Shown here: positions 7,467 to 16,650 of the stretch, piece after piece
How the letters are laid out: every line of letters starts with the position of its first letter
How positions within the stretch are numbered: position 1 is the first letter of the stretch
Assembly (NCBI RefSeq): GCF_002192255.1
Contig: NZ_CP021768.1
Coordinates: forward strand, 310,001-374,000
DNA: 64,000 nucleotides
Direction: 5' to 3'
DNA from: Stenotrophomonas sp. WZN-1
Lineage (GTDB): Bacteria > Pseudomonadota > Gammaproteobacteria > Xanthomonadales > Xanthomonadaceae
Notes under the pieces: generated by a model
Databases searched by the model: none
Seen by the model: only the letters and a program-made list of their open reading frames with translations
What the model was told of the DNA's origin: nothing
Position numbers and translations under genes: made by a program

Positions 7467-9128
7467 GTGAATCCGATGCGCGTGTTGCTGCTGTCGTCCT
7501 GCCTGTTCGTCGGCGGCCTGGCCCATGCGGCCAACGACCTGCCGGGCGGCGGCATCGATCCGCAGGCACTGTCGCGCCACGTGCGCGTGCTGGCGTCGGA
7601 TGAATTCGAGGGCCGCGCGCCGGCCACCCAGGGCGAAGAGCGCACGGTGCAGTACCTGATCGAGCAGTTCCGCAGCTATGGCCTGCAGCCGGGCGGCGTG
7701 GACGGCAGCTGGGTGCAGCCGGTGCCGCTGGTGCGCGCACAGCTGGATGGCGCGGCCAAGGCCAGCCTGTCGCTGAAGCAGGGCAAGCGTGCGCTGGCCA
7801 ATGGCGTGGACGTGACCCTGCAGAGCCTGCAGCCGCGCAAGCGCGTGCAGATCAAGGACGCGCCGCTGGTGTTCGTCGGCTACGGCATCGACGCACCGGA
7901 GCGCCACTGGAATGACTACAAGGACGTGGACCTGCACGGCAAGATCGCCGTCGTGCTGATCAATGACGCCGATTTCGAAGCCGATGCGCCGGGCGCGTTC
8001 GACGGCAAGGCGGTGACCTACTACGGCCGCTGGACCTACAAGTTCGAGGAAGCCGCACGCCGTGGCGCCGAGGGCGTGCTGATCGTGCACGAGACCGCAC
8101 CGGCCGCCTATGGCTGGGCCACGGTGAAGAGCTCGGGCACCTCGCCGCTGTTCGACATCGAGCGCGGCCAGGCCGAGGCGATGGCGCAGCACACGCCGCT
8201 GCGTGGCTGGATGCAGCGCGAGCTGGCCGAGGCGATCTTCGCCGATGCCGGCCTCGACTTCGATGCCGAGAAGCGCAAGGCGATGCGCGCCGACTTCCGC
8301 CCGGTGGCGCTGGACAACGCGAAGCTGAGCGTGGATTTCGCGCTCAAGCGCGAGCAGGTGGTGACCCGCAACGTGGTGGCCAAGCTGCCCGGTGGTGAAC
8401 ACGCCGACGAGGCGGTGATCTTCTCCGCGCACTGGGATGCGTTCGGCATCGGCCAGGCCGACGCCAAGGGTGACCGCATCCGCCGTGGCGCGATCGACAA
8501 CGCCACCGGCGTGGCCACGGTGCTGGAACTGGGGCGCGTATTCGCCGCCGGCCCGCAGCCGCAGCGCACGCTGTACTTCGTGGCACTGACCGCCGAAGAG
8601 AAGGGCCTGCTGGGTGCCAGCTACTACGCCGCACATCCGCTGGCGCCGCTGGACAAGACCGCCGCGGTGCTGAACATCGAGATGTTCAGCCCGGATGGCC
8701 CGACCCGCGACATCGCGTCGTGGGGCAAGGGCCGGGTGTCGCTGGAAGGCGACCTGGAACGCGTGGCCAAGGCCCGTGGCCGCAGCTACAGCCCGGACCC
8801 GAACCTGGAAGCTGGCTTCTTCTACCGCGCCGACCACTTCGCCTTCGCCCGCCTGGGCGTGCCGGCGATCACCATCGGCCCGGGCCTGGACAAGCTGGAC
8901 GGTGGGGTTGAAGCCGGCCGCGCGCTGCGCGAGAAGTACTTCGCCGACTGCTACCACCAGGCCTGCGATGCGTGGACGCCGAGCTGGGACCCGAGTGGCC
9001 ACGCCGCCGATACCCTGCTGGTCTATGACCTGGGCGCCGAGCTGGCCAACAGCCGCCGTTGGCCGACGTGGGAAAAGGAATCGGAGTTCCGCGGCGCGCG
9101 CGACAAGAGCGAAGCGGCCCGCCGCTGA
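7467..9128 (+). CDS. M28 family zinc peptidase, exported
   Basis: 553 residues with a signal peptide (VLLLSSCLFVGGLAHA). The M28 co-catalytic zinc peptidase domain fills the C-terminal half: VIFSAHWDAFG (His/Asp ligands), RGAIDNATGVA (bridging Asp), ALTAEEKGLLG (catalytic Glu pair) and a late YRADHFAFARLGVP (His ligand). The segment between contains a protease-associated-like insert around YGRWTYKFEEAARRGAEGV. Predicted periplasmic aminopeptidase. The start is a GTG at 7467, with an ATG at 7476 as an equally good option; neither has a clear ribosome site. Followed by three SMAG-type units. Confidence 0.88.
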   Translation: MNPMRVLLLSSCLFVGGLAHAANDLPGGGIDPQALSRHVRVLASDEFEGRAPATQGEERTVQYLIEQFRSYGLQPGGVDGSWVQPVPLVRAQLDGAAKASLSLKQGKRALANGVDVTLQSLQPRKRVQIKDAPLVFVGYGIDAPERHWNDYKDVDLHGKIAVVLINDADFEADAPGAFDGKAVTYYGRWTYKFEEAARRGAEGVLIVHETAPAAYGWATVKSSGTSPLFDIERGQAEAMAQHTPLRGWMQRELAEAIFADAGLDFDAEKRKAMRADFRPVALDNAKLSVDFALKREQVVTRNVVAKLPGGEHADEAVIFSAHWDAFGIGQADAKGDRIRRGAIDNATGVATVLELGRVFAAGPQPQRTLYFVALTAEEKGLLGASYYAAHPLAPLDKTAAVLNIEMFSPDGPTRDIASWGKGRVSLEGDLERVAKARGRSYSPDPNLEAGFFYRADHFAFARLGVPAITIGPGLDKLDGGVEAGRALREKYFADCYHQACDAWTPSWDPSGHAADTLLVYDLGAELANSRRWPTWEKESEFRGARDKSEAARR

Positions 9129-9130
9129 GG

Positions 9131-9246
9131 TCGTGCCGGCCGCTGGCCGGCAATTCCCTGCGCTTTCCGGAGGTTCATGAGGTTGCCGGCCAGCGGTCGG
9201 CACTACCGAAAGAAGGTGGCGTTTCCGGCCAGCGGCCGGCACGACC
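9131..9246. repeat. cluster of three SMAG-type palindromes
   Basis: Three units based on GCCGGCC stems lie at about 9131-9154, 9183-9206 and 9224-9246, in alternating orientation, directly after the M28 peptidase stop. They separate convergent genes, so they may help end transcription from either side. Confidence 0.75.
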
Positions 9247-9255
9247 GGGTGTTCG

Positions 9256-9609
9256 TCAGCGCCGGCGCAGCAGCTTCCATGCGCCCCAGCCACTGGCGGC
9301 GAGCGCTGCCAGATAGCACGCCACCATCGTGCGCAGTCCCACCGGCGGACCTGCATTGATGCCGCGATGCAGGCGCAGCTGCAGCGAGCTGTGGCCGCTG
9401 CCCAGGTCCACCGCCAGCTGCAGCGCCAGCGCGACGCAGAACACCAGCAGGGCAATCCCGAACCCGATGCGCGGCCACGCGGCCTGCGCGCTGGGGCGGC
9501 GCAGCAGCCAGGCCAGTGCCGTGGCTGCGGACAGCGTCGCCGCGATCCACATCAATGGCGTGGCGGGGGACGCTGCGGCCACCGGCAGTGCACCGGTGGC
9601 CGCGATCAT
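9256..9609 (-). CDS. small membrane protein of unknown function
   Basis: 117 residues from the ATG at 9609, with hydrophobic segments at ~18-36, ~50-70 and ~93-111. Between the second and third lies a soluble loop with HRGINAGPPVG. It starts 10 bases after the stop of the upstream MFS transporter gene on the same strand, so it is probably the second gene of that operon. No family was recognised and no ribosome site is obvious. Similar small hydrophobic genes often follow transporters but no job can be assigned. Confidence 0.5.
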   Translation of the reverse strand: MIAATGALPVAAASPATPLMWIAATLSAATALAWLLRRPSAQAAWPRIGFGIALLVFCVALALQLAVDLGSGHSSLQLRLHRGINAGPPVGLRTMVACYLAALAASGWGAWKLLRRR

Positions 9610-9619
9610 GGCGACGCGC

Positions 9620-10954
9620 TTACTTGCGGGTGCCGTCGAGCCAGTTCGGGCCCTTGTTGGTGAGGAAGAACACATAGACCACCAACGATACCGCGATCGT
9701 CGCGGTCACGTAGATGGCGAACCAGTCGACGTGGCCGGTCTTCAGCGCGCCCTGGTACAACAGCGGGGCGGTGCCGCCGAACAGCGAGTTGGCCAGCGCA
9801 TAGCCCAGGCCCACGCCCAGTGCACGCACGTGGGTGGGGAACAGTTCGGCCTTCACCACCGCGTTGATGGAGGTGTAACCGGTGAGGATGACGAACGCCA
9901 TGGCCAGGGTCAGGAAGGCCAGGGTGGCGTCATGCTGGTGCGGCAGCTGGGTGATCAGGTACCAGCTGTACAGCACGCCGCCGACGCCGAAGAACACCAG
10001 CAGGGTCTTGCGGCCGATGATGTCCGACAGCCAGCCGCCGACCGGCTGCAGCACCATCAGGAAGGCCAGCACGCCCAGGTTGATCAGGGTGCCGGTCATC
10101 GGGTCGTTGCCGGCGAAGGCGCTCTGGATCATCTTCGGGCCGTTCACCGAGTAGGTGTAGAAGGCCACGGTGCCGCCAGCGGTGATCAGGAAGCACAGCA
10201 GCAGCGGCCGCCACTGGTGCACGAACAGTTCGTACATCGAACCGGACTTCTGCGCCTTGCCCTCGCGCGCGGCCTCGATCGACGACTCCGACAGCGATTC
10301 GTCCATGCCCCGGCGCAGCCAGAACACCACCACTGCGGCGATGCCGCCGATGCCGAAGGCGATGCGCCAGCCCCACTCGGAGATTTCCGGCTTGCCCCAG
10401 AAGGTCAGCATCACCAGCAGGGTCAGCTGGGCCAGTACATGGCCGCCCACCAGGGTGACGTAGTGGAAGGACGACAGGAAGCCGCGACGGCCGGGAATGG
10501 CGGCCTCGGACATGTAGGTGGCGCTGGCGCCGTACTCGCCGCCGGTGGCGAAGCCCTGCAGCAGGCGTGCGAACAGCAGGATGACCGCGGCCCAGATGCC
10601 GATGCTGGCGGCGGTGGGGGTGATGGCGATGAGGAACGAGCACAGCGCCATCAGCGTGACCGAGACGGTCAGCGCCAGGCGGCGGCCGTGGCGGTCGGCG
10701 AAGCGGCCGAAGAACCAGGCGCCGATCGGGCGCATCAGGAAGGTCGCCGCGAAGATCGCCCACACGTACATCGTGGAGTTCTTGTCGTCGGGCGAGAAGA
10801 ACTGCGATTCGAAGTACACGGCGAACACCGAGTACACGTAGACGTCGTACCACTCCACCAGGTTGCCGGCGGAGCCTTTGAGGGTATTGGAGATCGACCG
10901 CCGCAGGGCGGCGCGGTCGTTCGCGGGGACAGCAGGTTGGGACGTGGTGCTCAT
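9620..10954 (-). CDS. MHS-type MFS transporter (KgtP-like)
   Basis: 444 residues, about 12 membrane segments. The N-terminus has GNLVEWYDVYVYSVFAVYF, typical of the metabolite:H+ symporter family (alpha-ketoglutarate, citrate, proline/betaine permeases). The MFS loop motif GRFADRHGRR sits after segment 2, and GLSDIIGRK-like WLSDIIGRKT after segment 8. Closest in feel to KgtP, but the substrate cannot be proved from sequence. The start at 10954 gives MSTTSQPA; the longer frame upstream has no membrane or leader character. Divergent from yedA. Confidence 0.85.
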   Translation of the reverse strand: MSTTSQPAVPANDRAALRRSISNTLKGSAGNLVEWYDVYVYSVFAVYFESQFFSPDDKNSTMYVWAIFAATFLMRPIGAWFFGRFADRHGRRLALTVSVTLMALCSFLIAITPTAASIGIWAAVILLFARLLQGFATGGEYGASATYMSEAAIPGRRGFLSSFHYVTLVGGHVLAQLTLLVMLTFWGKPEISEWGWRIAFGIGGIAAVVVFWLRRGMDESLSESSIEAAREGKAQKSGSMYELFVHQWRPLLLCFLITAGGTVAFYTYSVNGPKMIQSAFAGNDPMTGTLINLGVLAFLMVLQPVGGWLSDIIGRKTLLVFFGVGGVLYSWYLITQLPHQHDATLAFLTLAMAFVILTGYTSINAVVKAELFPTHVRALGVGLGYALANSLFGGTAPLLYQGALKTGHVDWFAIYVTATIAVSLVVYVFFLTNKGPNWLDGTRK

Positions 10955-11177
10955 CTGGGTGGGAATCCTCGATGCGGCGCGTCCGTGCGCAGGGAAAACG
11001 GCGCCCGGCCTTGGGGCGGCGCGGCCGGGCAGCCCTCTTGGTACTGCATCGACCGTCAACACGGGGTAGCAGACCAGAGCAGGGTGCATGGATGGATGAC
11101 AGCGTGCCACCGTATGGGGTCCCGGACCATACTCAAAACGTCCTAGAATCCGCCTTCCCCCGGCTCCCTGGTGTGTC

Positions 11178-12083
11178 ATGTCGGCTCCCCCCTCTTCGTC
11201 TGCGGCTGCCCCCCGGGGTGGCCTTGTCGCGCTGGCACTGCTGCTGGTCTACGTGGTCTGGGGTTCGACCTACCTGGGCATCGCCAAGGCCCTGCACGGC
11301 GGCGCACTGCCGCTGACGATGGTCTCCGGCAGCCGCTTCATCATTGCCGGCGGCCTGATGTTCCTGGCGCTGCGCCTGTTCTGGAAGCTGCCGAACCCGA
11401 CCCTGCGGCAATGGCGCAACCTGGTCATCATGGGCGTGACCATGCTGGTGCTGGGCAACGGCATGGTGGTGCTGGCCGAGCGCGAGGTGTCCTCGGGCCT
11501 GGCCGCCACGGCGGTGGCCTCGGTGCCGCTGTGGATGGCGCTGTTCTCGGCGCTGCGCGGCCAGCATGCCAGCCGCGGTGAGTGGCTGGGCATCGCCATC
11601 GGCTTCCTCGGCGTGGTCTGGCTCAATGCCGGCAGCAGCCTGACCGCCTCGCCGACCGGGCTGGTGCTGCTGCTGATCGCGCCGATCGGCTGGGCCTTCG
11701 GTTCGGTGTGGGCACGCGGGCTGGACCTGCCGGGCCCGTTCATGACCGCGGCCGGGCAGATGGTCTGCGGCGGTGTGCTGCTGGTGCTGATCGGCCTGGC
11801 GGTGGGCGAGCGCCCGACAACGCTGCCCGATACCGGTGGCCTGCTGGCGATGGCCTACCTGTGCGTGTTCGGCTCCATCGTCGCCTTCACCGCCTACGTG
11901 TGGCTGCTGCAGAACGTGCGCCCGGCGCTCGCGGGCAGCTACGCGTACGTCAATCCGGTGATCGCGGTGCTGCTGGGCGCACTGCTCAACGGTGAACGCT
12001 TCGGCTGGCGCGACCTGCTGGCGATGGCGGTGATTCTTCTGGGTGTGGTGGTGCTGACGATGGCAAGGACGAGAAAGAAATGA
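11178..12083 (+). CDS. yedA: EamA-family exporter (YedA-like)
   Basis: 301 residues with ten hydrophobic segments arranged as two five-segment EamA repeats. The opening VVWGSTYLGIAKAL is typical of the YedA branch of the drug/metabolite transporter superfamily, thought to export small metabolites from the cytosol. Its stop overlaps the start of the next EamA gene by 4 nt (ATGA), so the two are coupled. Substrate unknown; the gene name is by similarity of family only. Confidence 0.85.
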   Translation: MSAPPSSSAAAPRGGLVALALLLVYVVWGSTYLGIAKALHGGALPLTMVSGSRFIIAGGLMFLALRLFWKLPNPTLRQWRNLVIMGVTMLVLGNGMVVLAEREVSSGLAATAVASVPLWMALFSALRGQHASRGEWLGIAIGFLGVVWLNAGSSLTASPTGLVLLLIAPIGWAFGSVWARGLDLPGPFMTAAGQMVCGGVLLVLIGLAVGERPTTLPDTGGLLAMAYLCVFGSIVAFTAYVWLLQNVRPALAGSYAYVNPVIAVLLGALLNGERFGWRDLLAMAVILLGVVVLTMARTRKK

Positions 12084-12979
12084 GCATGGACGAGAAAGAA
12101 CAACGCCGGGGCCTGCTGGTCACCGCGTCCACCTTCGTGATCTGGGGCCTGGTGCCGGTGTACTGGCACCTGCTCAATGAGGTGCCGTCGTTCCAGATCA
12201 TCGCGCACCGCATCATCTGGAGCACCGTGCTGGTGCTGGGCTGGCTGCTGATCAGCTCGCGCCTGGGCTGGTGGCAGAAGATCGCCGCGCAGCCGCGCGC
12301 ACTGCCGATCCTGCTGGTGTCGAGCCTGACCATCGCCTTCAACTGGGGCCTGTACATCTGGGCGGTCAACGCCGGCCATGTCATCGAGACCAGCCTGGGC
12401 TACTTCATCAACCCGCTGGTGAACGTGCTGCTGGGTGTGCTGGTGCTGAAGGAACGCCTGCGCCGGCTGCAGTGGGTGGCGGTGGCGATGGCGGCGGTGG
12501 GCGTGGCCTGGCTGACCATCGACGCCGGCACGCCGCCGTGGATCGCGCTGGGCCTGGCCTGTTCGTTCGGCCTGTACGGCCTGCTGCGCAAGCTGGTTTC
12601 GGTCGACCCGGTGGCCGGCCTGGGCGTGGAAAGCCTGTACCTGTTCCTGCCGGCGCTGGCCTTCGCGATCTGGGCGGAAAACGGCCATGGCGGTGCGTTC
12701 TTCCATGGCTGGGGCTGGCGCAACGACCTGCTGCTGATCTTCGGCGGCGCAGTGACCGCCGTGCCGCTGATCGGCTTCGCCTACGGTGTGAAGCGCATTC
12801 CGCTGTCGCTGGTCGGCATCCTGCAGTACATCGCGCCGAGCCTGCAGCTGCTGCTGGGTGTGTTCTTCTTCCATGAAGCGTTCGACACCGCCAAGGCGAT
12901 CGGCTTTGCCGCGATCTGGGCCGGCCTGGTGCTGTTCGTCGGCGACAACATCCGCACGATGCGCGCCGCGAGGCGCTGA
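12080..12979 (+). CDS. rarD: EamA-family transporter RarD
   Basis: 299 residues, ten membrane segments. FVIWGLVPVYWHLLNEVP near the N-terminus and the AFNWGLYIWAVNAGHVIETSLGYF region are RarD signatures (FNW, SLGYFINPL). RarD was first linked to chloramphenicol sensitivity in Pseudomonas but its substrate is unclear. The ATG at 12080 overlaps the yedA stop; a second ATG at 12086 is possible. A bidirectional terminator lies just downstream, shared with the convergent TonB receptor. Confidence 0.88.
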   Translation: MSMDEKEQRRGLLVTASTFVIWGLVPVYWHLLNEVPSFQIIAHRIIWSTVLVLGWLLISSRLGWWQKIAAQPRALPILLVSSLTIAFNWGLYIWAVNAGHVIETSLGYFINPLVNVLLGVLVLKERLRRLQWVAVAMAAVGVAWLTIDAGTPPWIALGLACSFGLYGLLRKLVSVDPVAGLGVESLYLFLPALAFAIWAENGHGGAFFHGWGWRNDLLLIFGGAVTAVPLIGFAYGVKRIPLSLVGILQYIAPSLQLLLGVFFFHEAFDTAKAIGFAAIWAGLVLFVGDNIRTMRAARR

Positions 12980-13002
12980 CCGGATCCGACCCCGCTTCCT
13001 GG

Positions 13003-13035
13003 AAAAAAGAACGGCGCCCCGAGGGGCGCCGTTCT
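13003..13035 (-). terminator. Rho-independent terminator between rarD and the TonB receptor
   Basis: A 13-bp perfect stem (AGAACGGCGCCCC and its complement) has a 2-nt loop. Read on the minus strand it ends in a T-run of six, so it best serves the receptor gene; rarD transcripts can use the same stem. Confidence 0.9.
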
Positions 13036-13091
13036 GCTTCCATCCACGGCCAGGAGAGAGGGATGGCCGTGGTGGGAACGCGGTTGCAGGC

Positions 13092-15917
13092 TTAGAAGCG
13101 CTGCTGGTACTTCATGTACATGAAGCGGCCGATGTCGAAGCCACCGTAGTAGGTGAAGCTGCTGTTCGGCTGGCTGTACATGATCGGACCCTGGTGGTTG
13201 AACACGTTGTTCACGCCCAGCGACACGGTGCCATCCCACGGCAGGCTGTAACGCACCTGCAGGTCGTGGAAGGTGTTGGAGCCCACCTTGTTGGTCGGCG
13301 ACGCGCTGGTGTACGACGAGCTGAAGCCCGGCATGTTGCACTCGTCCATGTACGAGCACTTCTCCTTCATGCTGGAGTAGTAGCGTGCGGTCCAGCCGAT
13401 GCCGAGGTCGCCGTACTGCCAATCCAGGTTGAAGGTGGAGCGCACGCGGAAGTCACCCGCCCAACCGGTACGCTGTTCCACCGGGGTGGTGGCGGCGCTG
13501 TCGTTGCGCTGCTCCAGGTAGTCGGTGTAGGTGGTGTTCCAGTTGACGGCGAACTTGCCGAACGCGGTGTCCGGCAGGCGGTAGCGCACGTTGATGTCAT
13601 AGCCGGCGGTTTCGCGGTAGCCCGCGTTGACCAGCGAGCGGTCCAGCGCGTTGACCTGGCCGTTGCTGCCACGGGTGAAGCGGCCGCAGGCGGCATCCGA
13701 ACCCTGCACGTAGCACTGTTCCAGGATGTTGGTGGCCGACTCACCGACGATGGCGTTGTCGATGCGGATCTTCCACCAGTCCAGGCTGACGTCCAGGCCC
13801 TGCACGAAGTCCGGGCTGTAGACCAGGCCCACGGTCCAGGTCTTGGCGGTTTCCGGCTTCAGGTCCGGGTTGGAACCCGAGCTGAAATCGGTGGTGGCCT
13901 GCTGGCCGGGCCTGGTGGCCACGCTGCCATCGCTGTTGAGCTGGCGGAAGTTGGCCGGCACCTTCAGCGCCTGGCAACGGGCAGCAACGGCCGGGCTGCT
14001 GGCGGCGGTACCGAAGGAGGTATCGCACGGGTCGGTGAACGAGTCGCGGCTGCTGACGGTGCCGCCGTAAAGGTCATCTACGGTTGGCGCACGGAAGCCG
14101 GTGCCGTAGGTGGCGCGCAACAGCAGGCTGTCGATCGGCTTCCACTTCAGGCCGAACTTGCTGTTGGTGGTGGAACCGAAGTTGTTGTAGTCCGAGTAGC
14201 GACCGGCCACGTCCAGCGACAGTTCGCGGGCGAACGGCAGGTCGGCCAGCAGCGGCACCTGCAGCTCCAGGTAGACCTCGTTGAGCGAGTAGTTGCCGCG
14301 GGTCGGCTGGCCGCTGGTGCCGGCGATCTCGCCCTTCTGCACCATCACGTCCGGCGTGTAGCTGGCTTCTTCGCTGCGGTGCTCGAAGCCCATCGCGGCC
14401 AGGATGTCGCCGGCCGGCAGGGTGAACAGCGAACCGGAGATGTTGCCGCTGGCGACCTTGGTGGTGCTCTGCATCTTGTCGACGAAGCGGGTGAACAGGT
14501 AGTCCTGCACGTCCTGGTTGCTCAGCGAGCCCGGGCCGGTGTAACCCATCGGGGCAGCCGGGTTCCACGGCACGCAGCCGGCGATCACCGCGCCCGGCGC
14601 ACCGCAGCGGGCCACGCTGCCGTCCATGAAGGACGGGCCGACGGCCAGGTTGACGTGCGGCTGGTACATGCTGCCGGTACCGATGCGCTCGCCTTCGTTG
14701 CGGTTGTACATGTAGTTGACGTTCCAGTCCCAGTACCGCGAACCGGTTTCGAAGCTGCCTTCCAGGCCGATGCTGGCGCGCTTGGTTTCCAGGTTGTTCT
14801 CGGTGCCGCGCGGTAGTTCCTCGGTGCGGTGCGCGAACAGCGCGTCCTGGCCCCACAGGTTGAACGCGCTGTCCTTGGACAGGGCGGCACGGCTGCCATT
14901 GCGGGCCTGTGCGGCGCTGACCGAGTACGGGTAACCGGCCAGGTGCTTGGTCGATTCGCGCTTGCTGTACAGCGCGTCGGCGACGATGCGCAGGTTGTCG
15001 GTGATCGAGAAGCCACCGTTGGCGAACACCGAGGTACGCTCCAGGCCGGTCAGCAGGCTCATGTTCGACTTGGTGTTGGCACCATCGGCCGGGTCCGGCG
15101 CATGGAAGTTGCCGGCCCTGCTCGGGTCGCCGCCCGGGCCCACGGTCAGGTTCTTGCCGCCGACGGTGACGTAGCCCCACGGGGTGTTGCCGTTGAGGCC
15201 ATCGTTCGGGTGGCGCGGACCGTTGGTGTAACGGCTGAACTCGCGGTCCTTGCCCAGCACTTCGTCTTCCTTGGTGCGCTCGGCGCCCACGCTGAACCAG
15301 CCGCGCTCGAAGGTCTTGCCGAAGGTCGCGCTGTAGGCGCGCTTCTGGCCGTCACCCTGGCCGTACTGGCCGACATAGACGCTGGCTTCGCCACCATCGA
15401 AATTCTTGCGGGTGATGATGTTGACCACACCGGCGATGGCATCGGAGCCGTACAGCGCGGAGGCGCCGTCGGTCAGCACTTCCACACGCTCGACGATGGA
15501 CGACGGGATCGAGGCCAGGTCGGAGTAACCGCCGGCGCTGACGCCCATGCGGCGGCCGTCGATCAGCACCAGGCTGCGTTCCGGGCCCAGGTTGCGCAGG
15601 CTGACGTACATGCCGCCGAAATCGCGCGAAGAGGTCAGCGACGAGGCGCGGCTCATGCTCGGCGCACCGGCGGCAGGAATGTCCTGCAGGATGTCGGCGA
15701 CGTTGACGTAGCCCTTCTTCTCGATCTCGGCGCGGTTGAGCGCGACCACCGGTTGTGCGGTTTCGACACTGGCCTGGCGGATGCGCGAGCCGGTGATTTC
15801 GATGCGGTCGAGGTTGGTCGGGGTATCGCCGGCGCTCTGTGCGAAGGCGGGGGTGGTGCAGCTGGCGGCCAGCGCGATGACGATCGCGTTGCGCAGCGGA
15901 TTGGTTTTCAGGGACAT
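13092..15917 (-). CDS. TonB-dependent outer-membrane receptor
   Basis: 941 residues. The ATG at 15917 gives a clear signal peptide (cleavage near AFAQ); a TTG at 15947 is less likely. The plug domain follows (ITGSRI, DILQDIP, RSLVLIDGRR, GSDAIAGVVNIITRK), then a beta-barrel ending in the aromatic KYQQRF that fits outer-membrane insertion. The TonB box is probably the stretch LDRIEITGSR. The pattern (no Fe-siderophore hallmark, many Asn/Ser loops) is typical of the large Xanthomonadaceae TBDR set for carbohydrates or peptides; the substrate is unknown. Ends at its own terminator. Confidence 0.93.
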   Translation of the reverse strand: MSLKTNPLRNAIVIALAASCTTPAFAQSAGDTPTNLDRIEITGSRIRQASVETAQPVVALNRAEIEKKGYVNVADILQDIPAAGAPSMSRASSLTSSRDFGGMYVSLRNLGPERSLVLIDGRRMGVSAGGYSDLASIPSSIVERVEVLTDGASALYGSDAIAGVVNIITRKNFDGGEASVYVGQYGQGDGQKRAYSATFGKTFERGWFSVGAERTKEDEVLGKDREFSRYTNGPRHPNDGLNGNTPWGYVTVGGKNLTVGPGGDPSRAGNFHAPDPADGANTKSNMSLLTGLERTSVFANGGFSITDNLRIVADALYSKRESTKHLAGYPYSVSAAQARNGSRAALSKDSAFNLWGQDALFAHRTEELPRGTENNLETKRASIGLEGSFETGSRYWDWNVNYMYNRNEGERIGTGSMYQPHVNLAVGPSFMDGSVARCGAPGAVIAGCVPWNPAAPMGYTGPGSLSNQDVQDYLFTRFVDKMQSTTKVASGNISGSLFTLPAGDILAAMGFEHRSEEASYTPDVMVQKGEIAGTSGQPTRGNYSLNEVYLELQVPLLADLPFARELSLDVAGRYSDYNNFGSTTNSKFGLKWKPIDSLLLRATYGTGFRAPTVDDLYGGTVSSRDSFTDPCDTSFGTAASSPAVAARCQALKVPANFRQLNSDGSVATRPGQQATTDFSSGSNPDLKPETAKTWTVGLVYSPDFVQGLDVSLDWWKIRIDNAIVGESATNILEQCYVQGSDAACGRFTRGSNGQVNALDRSLVNAGYRETAGYDINVRYRLPDTAFGKFAVNWNTTYTDYLEQRNDSAATTPVEQRTGWAGDFRVRSTFNLDWQYGDLGIGWTARYYSSMKEKCSYMDECNMPGFSSSYTSASPTNKVGSNTFHDLQVRYSLPWDGTVSLGVNNVFNHQGPIMYSQPNSSFTYYGGFDIGRFMYMKYQQRF

Positions 15918-16276
15918 CCGTGAAATCTCGTGTTTCAGTAAAAACAAGCGCCCGTTCTATGGGCGCGTGGGGTGCTGCAAACCAACGTGGGGGGCGCGAT
16001 TCTAGAATGTTTCCATTCGTAACTGTTTGTCTCGGTGCCGCTGGAAGTGCGCGAAAATGAATCGCAACCAACAATCCACAGCTGCGCTGTGCGCAGCGTC
16101 ACGCGCGCTGCGTTTGCGATGGGCAGAGGCATCGATAGCGGCACAAACCCGGCATGCTTGAGCGGTTGCGACAACACGTCGCAGTGCGCGGCCATGCGCA
16201 GGTGCATCTTCAGTTGTGATGCGCCTGCGTGCATGAAATGCTCTTCGCGATTTCGTCGAAGGCAGGAGATGAAGGA
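15918..16276. other. intergenic region between TonB receptor and Imm35-like gene
   Basis: 359 bases without a gene. It holds the promoters of both divergent genes. A perfect 10-bp palindrome ATTCTAGAAT lies at 15999-16008, about 85 bases upstream of the receptor start, and could be an operator or part of a -10 region. The right half is somewhat less GC-rich than neighbouring genes. A strong GGAGATGAAGG site precedes the right-hand gene. Confidence 0.5.
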
Positions 16277-16576
16277 ATGATCCAGCTCGAAGAAGCACGC
16301 CGCCGCGTGGAGGCTGCACTTGCCAGCGACGATGAGCCGGTTGCCATCACGCACGAGCATGAAGTGGTCGAAGGCTGGCTGTTCGGTTTCCAGTCGCTGC
16401 GCTACCTGCAATCCGGCGAGATCTCGGATGCGCTGGCCGGCAATGGACCGATCTTCGTCGACCGGCATACGGGCGAGCAGCACGCGTTGGGCACTGCGTG
16501 CGCGCCGGAGGAGGCGCTTCGCCAGCATCTGGCCCAGCGGCGCCCGCCATCCGATGCTGCAGCGGTGGATTCCTGA
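16277..16576 (+). CDS. orphan Imm35/YrhB-like protein
   Basis: 99 residues, starting MIQLEEARRRVEAALA after GGAGATGAAGG, which fixes the start at 16277. The sequence fits the YrhB / immunity protein 35 fold: a central GWLFGFQS strand, a GNGPIFVDRHTGE loop, then GTACAPEEAL and a short helix. Members of this family protect against polymorphic toxins of contact-dependent or type VI systems. No toxin gene is nearby, so it may be an orphan immunity gene or a YrhB-like chaperone. The C-terminal ~20 residues look disordered. Confidence 0.7.
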   Translation: MIQLEEARRRVEAALASDDEPVAITHEHEVVEGWLFGFQSLRYLQSGEISDALAGNGPIFVDRHTGEQHALGTACAPEEALRQHLAQRRPPSDAAAVDS

Positions 16577-16587
16577 GTCCAGGAACG

Positions 16588-16616
16588 AAAAAGGGACGAA
16601 GCCTTCGCTCCGTCCC
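16588..16616 (-). terminator. terminator after the leftward ABC operon
   Basis: GGGACG pairs with CGTCCC, with an inner AGC/GCT. On the minus strand the stem is followed by a run of Ts, placed 35 bases past the last permease gene. Confidence 0.75.
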
Positions 16617-16650
16617 CCTGCGTGATGCGCAGTCTGTCGCTGCGTGATGC

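Noticed and set aside
9329..11146. Plus-strand frame of 605 codons over the MFS gene
   Set aside because: His/Gln/Gly-rich shadow of a clear transporter gene.
12858..14816. Plus-strand frame of 652 codons over the TonB receptor
   Set aside because: Runs opposite the receptor; it has no recognisable domain and begins inside rarD.
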